DNA of 64,000 bases from contig CP154954.1 in the NCBI GenBank assembly GCA_039621445.1, forward strand, positions 36,689,703 through 36,753,702. Direction: 5' to 3'. This DNA is from Euglena gracilis. Taxonomy: Eukaryota > Euglenida > Euglenophyceae > Euglenales. The position numbers were made by a program, and so were the translations under genes. Shown in pieces: positions 1 through 9,013 of this stretch (position 1 is its first letter; each line of letters opens with the position of its first letter). The notes beneath the pieces are model-generated. The model made no database searches and was not told where the DNA came from. It saw nothing but the letters and a program-made list of their open reading frames with translations.

Positions 1-470
1 ATGCCCCCCCCATATTGTGCCCCCCCATAATGTACCCCCATACTTGGCATTTTTTAAAAAAAAAACAAAACAACGTGTTTTTTCAAAAAGAAACGCCAAA
101 AAAAACATCAAAAAAAACAAAAGTAAAATTTCATTGAAAAAACTCGTTATGAAACACCCAAACCATACTTCGAATCCTACTAAGTTCAAAAATTGCCAAA
201 AAAAATGGTCAAAAACATTCAAAAAAATGCAAGAAAATGCAACTTTAAGACTTTTTTTCATTTTTTGTTTAAGGAAATATTTGGCAGAAATGCCCCAAAA
301 CTTGCCAAAAATGATTGAAAATATGCATTCAAAAAATTTTCCGAGCAAAACCTTGTTGGCGTTTTTTTTGTTTTTTTTAAAAAAAAACATTGTTAGAATT
401 AAAAAAAACCAAAAAAAACAAAGTCCAAAAAAAACAGGTTGCCAACTATGTGTACCCCCCCATTGGATTG
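1..470. other. C-run fragment, then A/T homopolymer-rich DNA
   Basis: The first 45 bases repeat C-runs separated by ATATTGT and ATAATGT, the same text as the inverted repeat at 516-592, so this is probably the end of a related element cut by the window edge. From about 50 to 440 the sequence is A-runs and T-runs of 6-10 bases. An open frame on the plus strand is just Lys/Asn/Phe low complexity. I see no gene. Confidence 0.6.
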
Positions 471-515
471 ACTGTGTATGGTTTCGATCGGAGTGACCAT
501 GGACCATGACCTTGT

Positions 516-592
516 CCCCCCCCATATTGTACCCCCCCATAATGTACCTCCCCCCCAGAAAATGGCTCCCAGGGGGGGTACAATATGGGGGG
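516..592. repeat. Inverted repeat with C-run/G-run arms
   Basis: The arm at 516-538 (C-run, ATATTGTA, C-run) is mirrored by 572-592 (G-run, TACAATAT, G-run) around a 33-base loop. A partial second G-arm (CACAATGGGGGG) follows to about 617. The structure resembles the C-run miniature elements at 14684 and 46148, but I could not identify a target duplication. Confidence 0.7.
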
Positions 593-730
593 CATGGTAC
601 ACAATGGGGGGGGGGTACCCAGGTCCCCACAGCCCAAAAGGGGTCATTTTTGGCAACTTTTTGGATGTTCGCAGTAAATGGTCAATTTTCAGCACATTTG
701 CCAAATGTCACTTTTTGAAAACGTCCCAAT

Positions 731-970
731 GGGGGGTTGGTACACCCCTCCCCCCCCCTCTCCGAGGGGCTCGCCACGCCATTTACCCCCCCCCAGCCGG
801 ACCCCCTCGCCACGCCACCGGCGATTTTCGCGATTTTTTGAACGAAAATTTTGCTGGAAAACCATGGTACACCCCTCCCCCCCCCCTGGTCGCCGACCCC
901 CTCGCCACGCCATTTATCCCCCCTCCCCCCCCCCTATTCGGACCCCCTCGCCACGGCGTACCAACCCCCC
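731..970 (+). mobile_element. 240-bp miniature element, copy 1, with 3-bp target duplication AAT
   Basis: The ends are perfect 13-bp inverted repeats, GGGGGGTTGGTAC and GTACCAACCCCCC. The triplet AAT lies immediately outside both ends (728-730 and 971-973). The interior has repeated blocks reading CCCCCTCGCCACGCC and a copy of TGGAAAACCATGGTAC. A full-length inverted copy lies at 11404-11647, flanked by GAT on both sides. Two copies with different 3-bp flanks show a non-autonomous DNA element with 3-bp target duplication. No transposase is encoded and the superfamily cannot be assigned. Confidence 0.85.
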
Positions 971-1047
971 AATAACGTCGATCTTTGAGCACTTTTTGGG
1001 GAAATTCTTTAGGAAAAGTGTTATGACAGTGAGCTACCATCCCCCCC

Positions 1048-1275
1048 CATTGGGGGTGCTACCCCCGTGACCCCCCCCATGACCCCCCCCCGTGACCCGC
1101 CCGTGACCCGAGAATCGAGCCTTCGATTTTCATACAATGCATCAACCTTCATCACTTCGGCCTTTCTTTTCATTCATCATTTCAGCCTGCTTTTTGATGT
1201 CTAGGTGGTGTTTTTGGTTGCTTTTCATCAATTTTCTGGTTCAAACCATTGAGAGTTTGCGCTGACATGGTCTAA
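1048..1275 (+). repeat. Dispersed repeat with (GTGACCCCCC)n head, copy 1
   Basis: Starts at GGGGGTGCTACCCCCGTGAC, has several GTGACCCCCC units, then a unique-looking tail containing ATACAATGCATCAACCTTC and TTTTCATCAATTTTCTGG. A copy in the same orientation lies at about 13072-13290 with a few substitutions and small indels. Only the C-tract head recurs elsewhere (2391, 13911). Confidence 0.8.
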
Positions 1276-2390
1276 AAATGGAAAGAAATGCCAAGATTTG
1301 AGGGGAATTTTTTTTCGACCCAAACAATGGCGCTTCTTTGCCATATGAATTTGACCCAAAACTTGGCAAAAGGGGAGATTGCGCAAGTGGGAAAGAATTT
1401 CATGGCAAAAAGGGGGGAGGGAAAACATGAAATTTTTGTGGAAGACCCCCCCCAAAAAAACAGAAAATAATTGTCCTCACCCCACCCAACCAAACCCCTT
1501 TTTGGCACCCAACGTCCAACGCACCTCCACACCCAAAAATGGCCAAAATCTTGTTCCCTTTAAAAAAGTGCCAAAAATTGGTGCATTTCTGCAACCAAAA
1601 CAGAATTTTTTGGCTACTTTTTTTCAAACCTGGCAATAAATAAAAACAAAAAAATGTTTTTTTGTGTTCTTTTTTAAAAAAAACAAAAAAAACGCCAACG
1701 AGGTTGTGGGAATTTTTTGGGGGGAAAAAACACTGTCTCACCTCAGTGATGGTGAAGACGAGTAGCTGTTGCGCCTTGTTTCCGCTTCATCCACGACCAA
1801 TTCACCGTCAGACTGAGTGGTCTTCAAAAATGGGAGTTCTTGATTTGCTTTGCCTCTTGTTTCTCAAAAGTTGGCCGGCAATGAAGGAACTTCAGTTGCA
1901 AAACCCATGCCGAGAGGTGGGGGGCAAATAATGTGTTTTCAAAGAAAAATCCATCTTTTTTTAAAAAAAAAACTTTTTTACGTGTTTTTTTCTTCTTCAA
2001 AAAATCACTTTTTTTTGGAAAAAAAAAGCAAAAACACGTTTTTTTGCCAGCTTTGCTTTTTTCCCCCCTTCAAAAATAGCCATTTTTGGGCCATTTTTTC
2101 AAAAATGAGCCAAAATGCATCCCAAAAAATGTAACGGTCAAGAAAATCCTGACAAAATTCCTTTTGCAAAAAATGAAAAAATGACCAATTCTGTACATAA
2201 AAATCACACAAAAATGACCACTTTCAAACCAAAAGGCTTTTTTTTTGGTTCAAAAATGGCCCCAAAATAGCCAAAAAATGATTACTTTTTGGACCCCAAA
2301 ATCACCAATATTAGGATGCGTGCTGCCCTTTTCGTGGTGGGATGCAACAACTTGGATGCTACCTCCCGACCAACTCCAAAGTGGCATACT
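1276..2390. other. A/T-rich low-complexity DNA without a recognisable gene
   Basis: Mostly A-runs and T-runs mixed with short words such as GCCAAAAA. Frames open on either strand are Lys/Phe-rich and show no codon bias. A slightly more complex patch at 1740-1920 has no splice-like boundaries that I trust. Confidence 0.5.
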
Positions 2391-2500
2391 TCCCCCGTGA
2401 CCCCCCCGTGACCCCCCCGTGACCCGCACCACCCCCATTATGTACCTCCATTATATAGGGGGTACATAATGGGGGGTACATAATGGGGGGGGATGGTAAC
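2391..2500. repeat. (GTGACCCCCC)n plus TACATAATGG hairpin
   Basis: Three GTGACCCCCC units end in GCACCACCCCC, also seen at 13911-13970. They are followed by ATTATGTACC and, after a short loop, two GTACATAATGG units with G-runs. The C-arm and G-arm can fold into a hairpin ending near ATGGTAAC. Confidence 0.65.
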
Positions 2501-2689
2501 TTATTTCGGGGGGGAATTCTTGAGTCAAGAAAATTCTCGGGTGGGGAATTCTCGGGGGGGGGGGGGGGGACCGCCCCCCAGTTTCTACTCCAATGTCAGC
2601 GCCTCAGGTGCCCAACACACCTTCCAGATGTGTTAAAATATGTTTCTGGCATATTTTTCCACAGTTTTACACCATGGGGGTGGTTCGGG

Positions 2690-2890
2690 TCAGGGTAGAT
2701 CAGGCAGTAGACTTTGGTCATTTTGACCCTCTCCCCCCCCCTATGGTGAAGTTCACCGTTTGAAAGTTCACCGGGGGGTCCTAGACCCCCTCCCCGGCTG
2801 ACATGGCGTGGCGAGGGGGTCTGAAAAGGGGGGGGGGGGAAATGGCGTGGCGAGGGGGTCGGTGAGGGGGGGGAGGGGTGTGCCGACCCC
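2690..2890. repeat. Repeat with GGTGAAGTTCACCG palindromes, copy 1
   Basis: Contains GATCAGGCAGTAGACTTTGG and then GTGAAGTTCACCGTTTGAAAG followed by a CACCGGGGGGTCC block. The same text recurs at about 12668-12790, and parts recur at 3240-3310, 10998-11085, 13020-13070 and 15460-15530. The core GGTGAAGTTCACCG is nearly self-complementary. No coding sign is seen; the surrounding 2900-3230 is also featureless. Confidence 0.65.
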
Positions 2891-3734
2891 CCCCAGTTTC
2901 TACACCAATGTCCACAACTGCTCTCCGTAACAGCAATGGTGTTCAAAAATTTGGCAAATTTGGCCAATTCTTGAGCCACATGGAGTTTGCTTTGCCAGTA
3001 TAAAGAGGGGTCAGTTGTGCAAACAGTGGCGTAATGGAAAGGATTTATGCTCAGGGTGTTGTGTGAGGTGCAAATTGTTTCATTTCTCACCCCCGGGGTG
3101 AGGACCCCAACCCTGCTTTTTTTCGAAATACGATTTTTTCAGCATGGTTAGATTTGTTGTGACTTCCTGACTTCCCAATTGGTCTATCTTGTCCGAGGTC
3201 AATTGGCCAATTGGGGAGGGGGGGCATGGGAGATCAGGCGGTAACTTTTGGGGTCCCCCCCCCAGGTGCAGTTCACCGTTTGAAAGTTCACCGGGGGTCG
3301 CGGACCACCCACCTCCCCCCCCTCTGCCTACCCCAATGGAGGTTCAGTACGTCTGACGAGGACACTCGGCCAAGGGGGGGGTCCCTATTTTGCCATGCCG
3401 AGGGCGCCAAAGAAAATTTTCTTGGAAAACCCCCGCGCACCCCTCCCCCCCCCCATCCAGGACCCCCTCGCCACGCCAAAAACCCCCCTCCCCCCCCCCT
3501 GGCCGGACGGCTCGCCATGGCATGCCCACCCCCCGGGGGGTGGGCAGGGGGGCGGCCGCCCCCCCCTGAGGTATTTTTGTCCTCCCCACCGAGGATTTTC
3601 TTGACTCAAAACTTTTTCACCCCCCTCCGAAAAAAAGTTACCCTCCAAAAATTTTTTGCAGTTTGTGAAAAAATTCTTTCAGGTTCAGAACCCAACTTTT
3701 CATTGAATTTCCAAGTTTGTGCTGTTGGACATCG

Positions 3735-4241
3735 CTACTGTCTCGCCGCCCTTTGGGCGGACAAACAAGCCCAAAACTAATGGGTTGGAGGGGGGAAAAG
3801 TCTTCCTTTTTTCGATTTGGGGTTGTTGTTTGTCAATATCTCCATTGCAGCACATGTATCTTGACTAGGCTGGTAACGTTCAATTTTTAAGAGAGCAACC
3901 AATTTCTGTTGACAAATTTGCTCTTTTTGGGGAAGCTTTTTTGGGAAAATTGCACTACCGTCCAGCCGCCCTTCAGGCGGAAATAGATTTTTTTTGTTCC
4001 ATGCAAAATGCCTCAGAGGGGGCGGGTTTTGGGAAACAACCTCTTTTTTTTGCATTTTGTTCTCGTTTGAAACCCCAAAGCACAAAAGGCAACACCGTCT
4101 TGCCGCCCGTTGGCGGCTTGAATGCTTCCAAATTGTGATGGATTTGTGCCATCATGTCAATAATTTACCACATTTTTTTGTCACGTTCAATGCCTTCTTT
4201 CAAAAAAAAGCACTACCGTCTCACCGCCCTTCGGGCGGGAA
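3735..4241. repeat. Four dispersed copies of a GCCGCCC...GGGCGG hairpin
   Basis: The word ACCGTCTYGCCGCCC followed by TTYGGGCGG (or close variants) occurs at about 3737, 3957, 4093 and 4214, all in the same orientation and spaced 120-220 bases apart. Each can form a short GC-rich stem with a TT or TTC loop. The DNA between copies is otherwise unrelated low-complexity text. Function is unknown; a repeated recombination or terminator-like hairpin is possible but not shown. Confidence 0.6.
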
Positions 4242-4420
4242 AAAGAAAACAACACACACAATATTGGTCACAGGGGTTTTTTTTAGTCGTGGACCCCTGG
4301 GGGGGGGGGTAGGGTGGGTGGGTCTCCCCCTCGGGGAGGTCCCCCCTGTGGGGAGTGGGATATGCTTTGGCGCCAAAAATTTTTGAAAAGGTGCTATGTT
4401 TGGAATTTTTCTGTTTACCA

Positions 4421-4582
4421 CCCCCCCTTTATTACCCCCCCTTTATTGTCCCTGGGCCCCGGCCGACGAGGGGTTTTTTTGGCCCGGTCAATGAAATTCC
4501 TTTGGTACCCCTTTATTGTCCCCCCCCCCTTATTGTCCGGTCGGGCCTCCCGGGGGCAGGTCGGTGGGACAATAAAGGGGTG
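4421..4582. mobile_element. CTTTATTGTCC-type C-run element, copy 1
   Basis: C-runs followed by CTTTATTGTCC at the left are mirrored by GGGACAATAAAGGGG at the right, with an interior GGTACCCCTTTATTGTCC and CGGGCCTCCCGGGGGCAGG. The element at 8843-9013 carries the same blocks in the opposite orientation with the duplicated dinucleotide TA at its edges. Copy 1 lacks a clean target duplication. Confidence 0.65.
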
Positions 4583-4599
4583 GGAATGGCCAGTGCCAA

Positions 4600-5090
4600 C
4601 TTCGCTTCTAGCCCAGGATCTCGCCACCCCCCCTTCGAGAAAAAATTGTTTCTACACCACTGGCTGTGGTGCGCACTTTCAGTGCGCAAATTTCTTTGGA
4701 GACTCCGCTACGGAAATGCGTTGCTCGGAAAATTGTGCAACCGGCACTTTTTGTGAAATTCAATTTGCTGAAACTTCAGGAATAACAATCTCATCCCACC
4801 GAACCTTCGTGAGCGCAAGAAGTTTTTCTACCATGAGGAGGTAACATGCGACGTTGATGTAAGGTCACACCGGTCACATATGACCCGTAAAAACTACCAT
4901 GTTCCCCCCGCGACCCCCCTTCCCCCCCGACCCCTACACCTCCATGGTGTATTGTGGTGTACTGTGGTGGTGGTATAGTGGACTGCCATTGTCACAATAA
5001 AGCTCATGTTCCCGCCTTTGTATTTGATGCTTCCTGGCCTTCACTCCCCCCCTTGATGCTTGATGGATGATTGCAACGAGCAAATGTTTT
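4600..5090. other. Mixed DNA without clear features
   Basis: A stretch at 4660-4840 has balanced composition and a plus-strand open frame, but no codon bias, splice-like edge or recognisable motif. Around 4860-4960 short C-run blocks return. I cannot support a gene. Confidence 0.4.
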
Positions 5091-5094
5091 ATAC

Positions 5095-5207
5095 ACAAAT
5101 TGTGGCTGAGCCCAGATTTCAGCCTGAAAACGTGTTCAGCCAGGGGCCCCCGAAGGGGGCCCCTGAACACGTTTTCAGGCTGAAATCTGGGCTCAGCCAC
5201 AATTTGT
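5095..5207. repeat. Near-perfect 113-bp palindrome
   Basis: The left arm begins ACAAATTGTGGCTGAGCCC and runs through CCTGAAAACGTGTTCAG. The right arm from GGGGGCCCCTGAACACG back to CACAATTTGT is its reverse complement. Arms are about 52 bp and the only asymmetry is a 3-base CCA bulge on the left. Its TGAAAACGTGTTCA core is also the core of the 63-bp tandem repeats at 5317-5525 and 6465-6612. Confidence 0.85.
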
Positions 5208-5316
5208 TTAAAAACGTTTTCAGAGCCCGCCAAATGCCTGCCCTGAAATTCGTGGTCATGATTCACGCAAGGGGTCAAAAACGCCAATTTGTGAAATTCG
5301 GACCCAAAAAACGGCA

Positions 5317-5525
5317 CCCTCACTGAAAACGTGCCTGAACCCGGATGCCTTCACTGAAAACGTCTCATTGCCACAAATGCCCTCACTGAAAACGTGCCTG
5401 AACCCGGATGCCTTCACTGAAAACGTGTCATTGCCACAAATGCCCTCACTGAAAACGTGCCTGAACCCGGATGCCTTCACTGAAAACGTGTCATTGCCAC
5501 AAATGCCCTCACTGAAAACGTGTCA
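5317..5525 (+). repeat. 63-bp tandem repeat, block 1 (about 3.3 units)
   Basis: Each unit has CACTGAAAACGTGCCTGAAC, CGGATGCCTT, then CACTGAAAACGTG and CATTGCCACAAATGCC. The unit is 21 codons, so every frame stays open, but no start or codon bias suggests translation. A second block in the same orientation lies at about 6465-6612. Confidence 0.85.
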
Positions 5526-5573
5526 CCCCCCCCTTTTTTTTCTTTTTTTCTTTTTTCCCGCAGCCCTGCCAAT

Positions 5574-5864
5574 ATGGCCAAACGCACGGCAAACTTTGTG
5601 AATGGTCTTTTGCCACCTCCCCCTAGGACGGACCCCCTTCATGGCACCTTGCTGGCACAGGGCAACACAAAGAAAAAGTCCGGCTCCGTAGGTGCAGAGC
5701 TTGCTGCTGTTGCCAACTGTTTGGAGTTCGCCAAACTGTGTCAACATCGGCAAGCCTGTTATCCTGAGCTGGATGCTTTCTTTGTTGCCTGGACGGGATG
5801 GGAGCTGGAACCCAGCCTGTTGTTCGATGAGGCGAGCGTCATCGAACAGTGTGTGGTCCCCTGA
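5574..5864 (+). CDS. Small open frame of unknown function (96 codons)
   Basis: An ATG at 5574 opens a frame to a TGA at 5864. The predicted protein begins MAKRTANFVNGLLPPPP, has a lysine patch (NTKKKSG), an Ala/Leu stretch (GAELAAVANCLEF) and an acidic, Trp-containing tail (FVAWTGWELEPSLLFDE). It differs from the surrounding repeats in being free of homopolymers, which argues for a real coding remnant. It lies within the possible composite element 5208-6664, so it may be a fragment of a transposon protein. I recognise no domain, and a matching ribosomal or splice context is not evident. Confidence 0.35.
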   Translation: MAKRTANFVNGLLPPPPRTDPLHGTLLAQGNTKKKSGSVGAELAAVANCLEFAKLCQHRQACYPELDAFFVAWTGWELEPSLLFDEASVIEQCVVP

Positions 5865-6090
5865 CCAACCCCCTGTGCCTCGTGCTGTGTCCCGACTGCC
5901 AATAAAACACGAGAAATGTGGTTTTTGTGGTGTTGCCATTCCCAAAAATCCAAATTGTGTGGAGCTGAACAAAGTTGTCTGTGACGCCAAACAAACAAAG
6001 TTGTCTGTGAACAAAGTTGTCTGTGATTGGCATATCATTTTCATTGCCAAGATTTGGCAAAAGAGCCAAAGTATGGCTCTTTTGTGTCAA

Positions 6091-6273
6091 GAAACTGTGT
6101 TCGGGCCAAGACTTAGGGGGAGCCCAGGGGCGGGGACCGCGACGCCGAAGGCGCCGCGGTCGCCCCTGGGCCCCCCTAAAACCTTGGCCCAAAACACTGT
6201 TCTTGTTTGAAACCGTGTTTTGGGCGAAGATTTAAGACTTTTAAAGTCTCGAAATCGGCCCAAACACGGTTTC
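6091..6273 (+). mobile_element. 183-bp inverted-repeat element, copy 1
   Basis: Ends are GAAACTGTGTTCGGGCC and GGCCCAAACACGGTTTC, a 17-bp inverted repeat with two mismatches. The interior holds a GC hairpin (CCCAGGGGCG mirrored by CGCCCCTGGG) and a conserved TTAAGACTTTTAAAGTCTCG. A second copy in the same orientation is at 8248-8451. No target duplication was identified. Confidence 0.75.
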
Positions 6274-6464
6274 CTTGTGTAAAGCGTGTCGTGTGCCGTG
6301 ATGTCCGCCACTCTGTTTCGTTGTGCTCCAAGGCAACCTAGCCTTCTGTTGTGTTGTAGAGTGCCCCCGACCCGCCTCACTCGTTGAGGACCACCCGGCC
6401 TCGCAACCACACGCCGATTTTTCATGATAGTGTTTTTTGCTTTTTGCTCAGGGTTGCCACAGAT

Positions 6465-6612
6465 GCCCTCACTGAAAACGTGCCTGAACCCGGATGCCTT
6501 CACTGAAAACGTGTCATTGACACAAATGCCCTCATTGAAAACGTGCCTGAACCCGGATGCCTTCACTGAAAACGTGTCATTGCCACAAATGCCCTCATTG
6601 AAAACGTGTTCA
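6465..6612 (+). repeat. 63-bp tandem repeat, block 2
   Basis: Just over two units of the same 63-bp sequence as at 5317-5525, with CTCATTGAAAAC replacing CTCACTGAAAAC in two places. It abuts the right inverted end of the possible composite element. Confidence 0.8.
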
Positions 6613-6664
6613 TGACCACGAATTTCAGGGCAGGCATTTGGCGGGCTGAACACGTTTTTAATTT

Positions 6665-7102
6665 CTTTTCTCGGACACATAGGCGACATATACCATTACC
6701 CTCCCTAAACGACCCCACCTTAAATGACCCTCGGGGGTCCGGGCCCGGACAGTGGAAAATTTTTTTCAAGGAAAAAGTCTTCAAAACCGACCCATTTTTT
6801 GAGATTTTCAGAAAAGTGAGTTTTCCTTCTTCATTGATGCCAAAGAACACAAATTCCACAAAAAAATTACAAAAAAAACGGGGTAGGGGGTGTCCGAGAC
6901 CCTTTTTTTTTCCGACCCCCCCTGAGTGACCCCCCGCCCTTAAGTGACCCTCCGGGGTCCTGGCCTGGACAAGAGGGGGGTCATTTAGGGGTGGTAATGG
7001 TAAGTACAGGCAGAGGTAGGGGGATTTCTTGGCAACGGCCACCGTGGGCTTTGTCGGCTTTCGGCAGCGACTGCCCAACGACCCCCTCCCCCAGCCACGC
7101 AG
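6665..7102. other. C/G-run repeat DNA before the carrier fragment
   Basis: Two related blocks, AACGACCCCACCTTAAATG near 6709 and its inverted counterpart GGGGTCATTTAGGGGTGG near 6976, bracket a G/C-run segment containing CTTCAAAACCGACCC. This resembles another miniature inverted-repeat element. A short GC-rich stretch at 7035-7090 has no supported reading frame. Confidence 0.4.
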
Positions 7103-7232
7103 GTGTTCGCCCAGACGGTCCTGCACGACGACCAAGGTGCGCCTGCAGAATGACTACGGCGCCAACCGGCGGTACGGCAACTTCCTGCGGGGCACGTACA
7201 TCATCCTGAAGGAAGAGGGCCTACCCATATGG
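7103..7232 (+). pseudogene. Mitochondrial carrier (SLC25-type) exon fragment, probably frameshifted
   Basis: After an acceptor-like CCACGCAG the sequence reads VFAQTVLHDDQ and then, one base out of phase, VRLQNDYGANRR, YGNFLRGTYIILKEEGLPIW, followed by a donor-like GTATAAGG. Members of the mitochondrial carrier family have P-x-D/E-x-x-K/R-x-R/K at the end of each odd helix, then a Q-containing loop and a short helix ending in EEG; here AQTVLH...DDQ...VRLQ and the ILKEEG tail match that layout. Both frames have nearly all G/C at third positions. The single-base shift at the DDQ/VRLQ join could be a real frameshift, a sequencing error or an unrecognised splice. The carrier substrate cannot be told. 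No other carrier exon was recognised in the window, so this may be one displaced exon. Confidence 0.5.
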
Positions 7233-7357
7233 GTATAAGGGGGTCCAGGGGGGAATAAGGGGGGGAACCCTTCCTGCTGAGGTAGCAGCACACACCTGGC
7301 AGCGTGGAATATAGCTGGCACTTCGTCTAAAACAAAGTCAAAAAAAACACTTTTTTT

Positions 7358-8058
7358 CAGGGTTGGGCAATTAACCGTTATTATTGGGGTCAAGCGATTA
7401 ACCATGGTTAACTGGGGGGTCAACAAGCGATTAACCAATTTTCGATTAACTGTGCTTTTCCCTCGATTAATTTCGATTAACCACCACAAAATTCAAAGTG
7501 TCCCTACCCTTGAGTAGTGTTGTACACCTTGCCAACTTGTGACTCCAGTGATTTGCGCAATCGCCTTGGTGATTGCTCCGTTGATGCGCTCATGTTTGTG
7601 CAAATGAATTTACGCCAACTTGGCTGTCTGGCCCATTTGACAGGCAACGGAGATCCGTGGTTTTCATTTTTTTGGTTTGTTCGGCTCATGATCTATCCAA
7701 TGAATGAGAGTCTGAGCTCTGGTTTGGCGACGATGATTTCAGGCACCTCTGATGACAATTACCACCCCTCCTCCGAAGGAGTTATGTTGGGTTTTGCAGT
7801 TGAAAAGTGCCTCTTTTCCAAAAGGGAACTTTAATTGCCCACACAACAGGGTCCATCCCAACCTAGTCCCCAAAGGGTAGAGAAATGTTCCCAAACCCAT
7901 TTGATTTCTGCCAAAAAAAAGGTCGATTAACTGGGGGGGCCACAAGCGATTAACCGTTTTTCGATTAACCATGGTTGTGGGTTGTCCCCCCCACAAACGA
8001 TCGATTAACTGGGAGGTCACAAGCGATCAACCGTTTTTCGATTAACCATCCAACCATG
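7358..8058 (+). mobile_element. Degraded hAT transposon with 8-bp target duplication
   Basis: The left end CAGGGTTGG and right end CCAACCATG form short inverted repeats with the hAT-like CA-G start. CTTTTTTT (7350-7357) and CTTTTTTT (8059-8066) give an 8-bp target duplication, as expected for hAT elements. Both ends carry clustered CGATTAACC words (at least four per side), which fits subterminal transposase-binding repeats. The interior contains the transposase tail annotated separately. At 701 bp it is far shorter than an autonomous hAT element. Confidence 0.85.
7517..7834 (+). pseudogene. hAT transposase C-terminal (dimerisation domain) remnant
   Basis: The open frame contains RNRLGDCSVDALMFVQMN, which matches the end of the hAT C-terminal dimerisation domain, where a K/R-R-N-R-L motif precedes a helix rich in L/V/F and ends in N. 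Upstream TCDSSD sits where the family usually has a T-x-x-R lead-in. The rest of the frame (SGLATMISGTSDD and on) is not recognisable and the DDE catalytic core and zinc finger are absent. Its position inside an element with hAT-type ends and target duplication supports the call. There is no plausible start codon, so it is a fossil. Confidence 0.65.
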
Positions 8059-8066
8059 CTTTTTTT

Positions 8067-8247
8067 TATAAAAAAAACATGTTTTTTTCAAAAAAAAACA
8101 AAAAATACGCCATTTTTGCCGCACCGAGGAAAATTTTTTATGGCACAACCAAAATGTATTTTTGTCCCCCTGGCCCCGAAGGGGCCGAGACGCTAACACC
8201 TTTTTTGAAGCCCAAAAACTTGAGCTAGAAAGCGAAATCTGTGTCAA
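8067..8247. other. A/T-run linker
   Basis: Poly-A and poly-T stretches followed by the hairpin CCTGGCCCCGAAGGGGCCGAG; no coding sign. Confidence 0.4.
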
Positions 8248-8451
8248 GAACTGTGTTTGGGCCAAGAGTTAGGGGGTGCCCAGGGGCGCCCCTGCGTGTC
8301 GTGGTGCAGGGGCGACCACGGCACGAAGGCGCCGTGGTCGCCCCTGGGCCCCCCTAAAACCTTGGCCCAAAACACTGTTCTTGTTTGAAACCGTGTTTTG
8401 GGCGAAGATTTAAGACTTTTAAAGTCTCGAAATCGGCCCAAACACAGTTTC
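8248..8451 (+). mobile_element. Inverted-repeat element, copy 2
   Basis: Same family as 6091-6273. The right end GGCCCAAACACAGTTTC matches the left end GAACTGTGTTTGGGCC apart from one missing A. The central GC hairpin is longer than in copy 1 and the TTAAGACTTTTAAAGTCTCG block is identical. Confidence 0.75.
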
Positions 8452-8519
8452 AGTGGTAGAACCCCTTTGGAGACCTCCCAACTCAACCCAACTGTCGACT
8501 TCACAACCTGGGGGGGGGG

Positions 8520-8720
8520 GTGAAGAAGCCATTGGGGGTGTTCTCCCTGCGTCCCCCCCGCATCCCCCCTCCGCGTCCCCCCGCGTCCCGGATTTTGGCC
8601 GGGCACATTTTTTGGTCGACCAAAAGAAAATTACATACAATTTTTGGTGACGCCAATGGAAACACGTGGGGGTTGTTGGGCCAAAGTTCCTCCCGCGTCC
8701 CCCCCGTGTCCCGAACCACC
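8520..8720 (-). repeat. (GACGCGGGGG)n cluster, reverse orientation
   Basis: CGTCCCCCCGC-type units at 8550-8590 and 8695-8712 are the reverse complement of the GACGCGGGGG tracts seen at 9412, 9658, 10226, 10970 and 13327. Between them TTTGGTCGACCAAA and TACATACAATTTTTGG match the stretch at 10311-10350 in reverse orientation, so the repeat is larger than its G-tracts. Confidence 0.65.
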
Positions 8721-8842
8721 CCCATTTTTTACACTTTGCGCAAAATCATTTTTTTTTGTTGAAATTCGACAGTTTCGGAGTCACTTTCCGCTCCGAAAAA
8801 ACAGGCAATTACTTTTTTCGGCCAAGCCACTCAGTCACTTTA

Positions 8843-9013
8843 CCCCCCCCCCCCTTTATTGTCCCACTGACCTGCCCCCGGGAGGCCCGACCGGACAATA
8901 AAGGGGGGGGACAATAAAGGGGTACCAAAGGAATTTCATTGGCCGGGCCAAAAAAACCCCCCGTCGGCCGGAGCCCAGGGACAATAAAGGGGGGGGACAA
9001 TAAAGGGGGGGGG
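8843..9013. mobile_element. CTTTATTGTCC-type C-run element, copy 2, TA flanks
   Basis: Left end is a C-run then CTTTATTGTCCC; right end is GGGACAATAAAG then a G-run. TA lies directly outside both ends (8841-8842, 9014-9015), consistent with insertion at a TA dinucleotide. The interior repeats the blocks of 4421-4582 in the opposite orientation. Confidence 0.7.

Larger units (their letters stand above)
5208..6664. mobile_element. Possible 1.45-kb composite element with inverted ends
   Basis: The left end (from AAAAACGTTTTCAGAGCCCG through CGTGGTCATGA) is mirrored near 6605-6660 (TCATGACCACG through GGCGGGCTGAACACGTTTTT). AATTTGTTT outside the left end and AATTTCTTT outside the right differ by one base and could be an aged target duplication. 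Inside are 63-bp repeats at both ends, an open frame at 5574-5864 and a 183-bp repeat at 6091-6273. Whether this is one transposon or a stack of repeats is uncertain. Confidence 0.45.
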
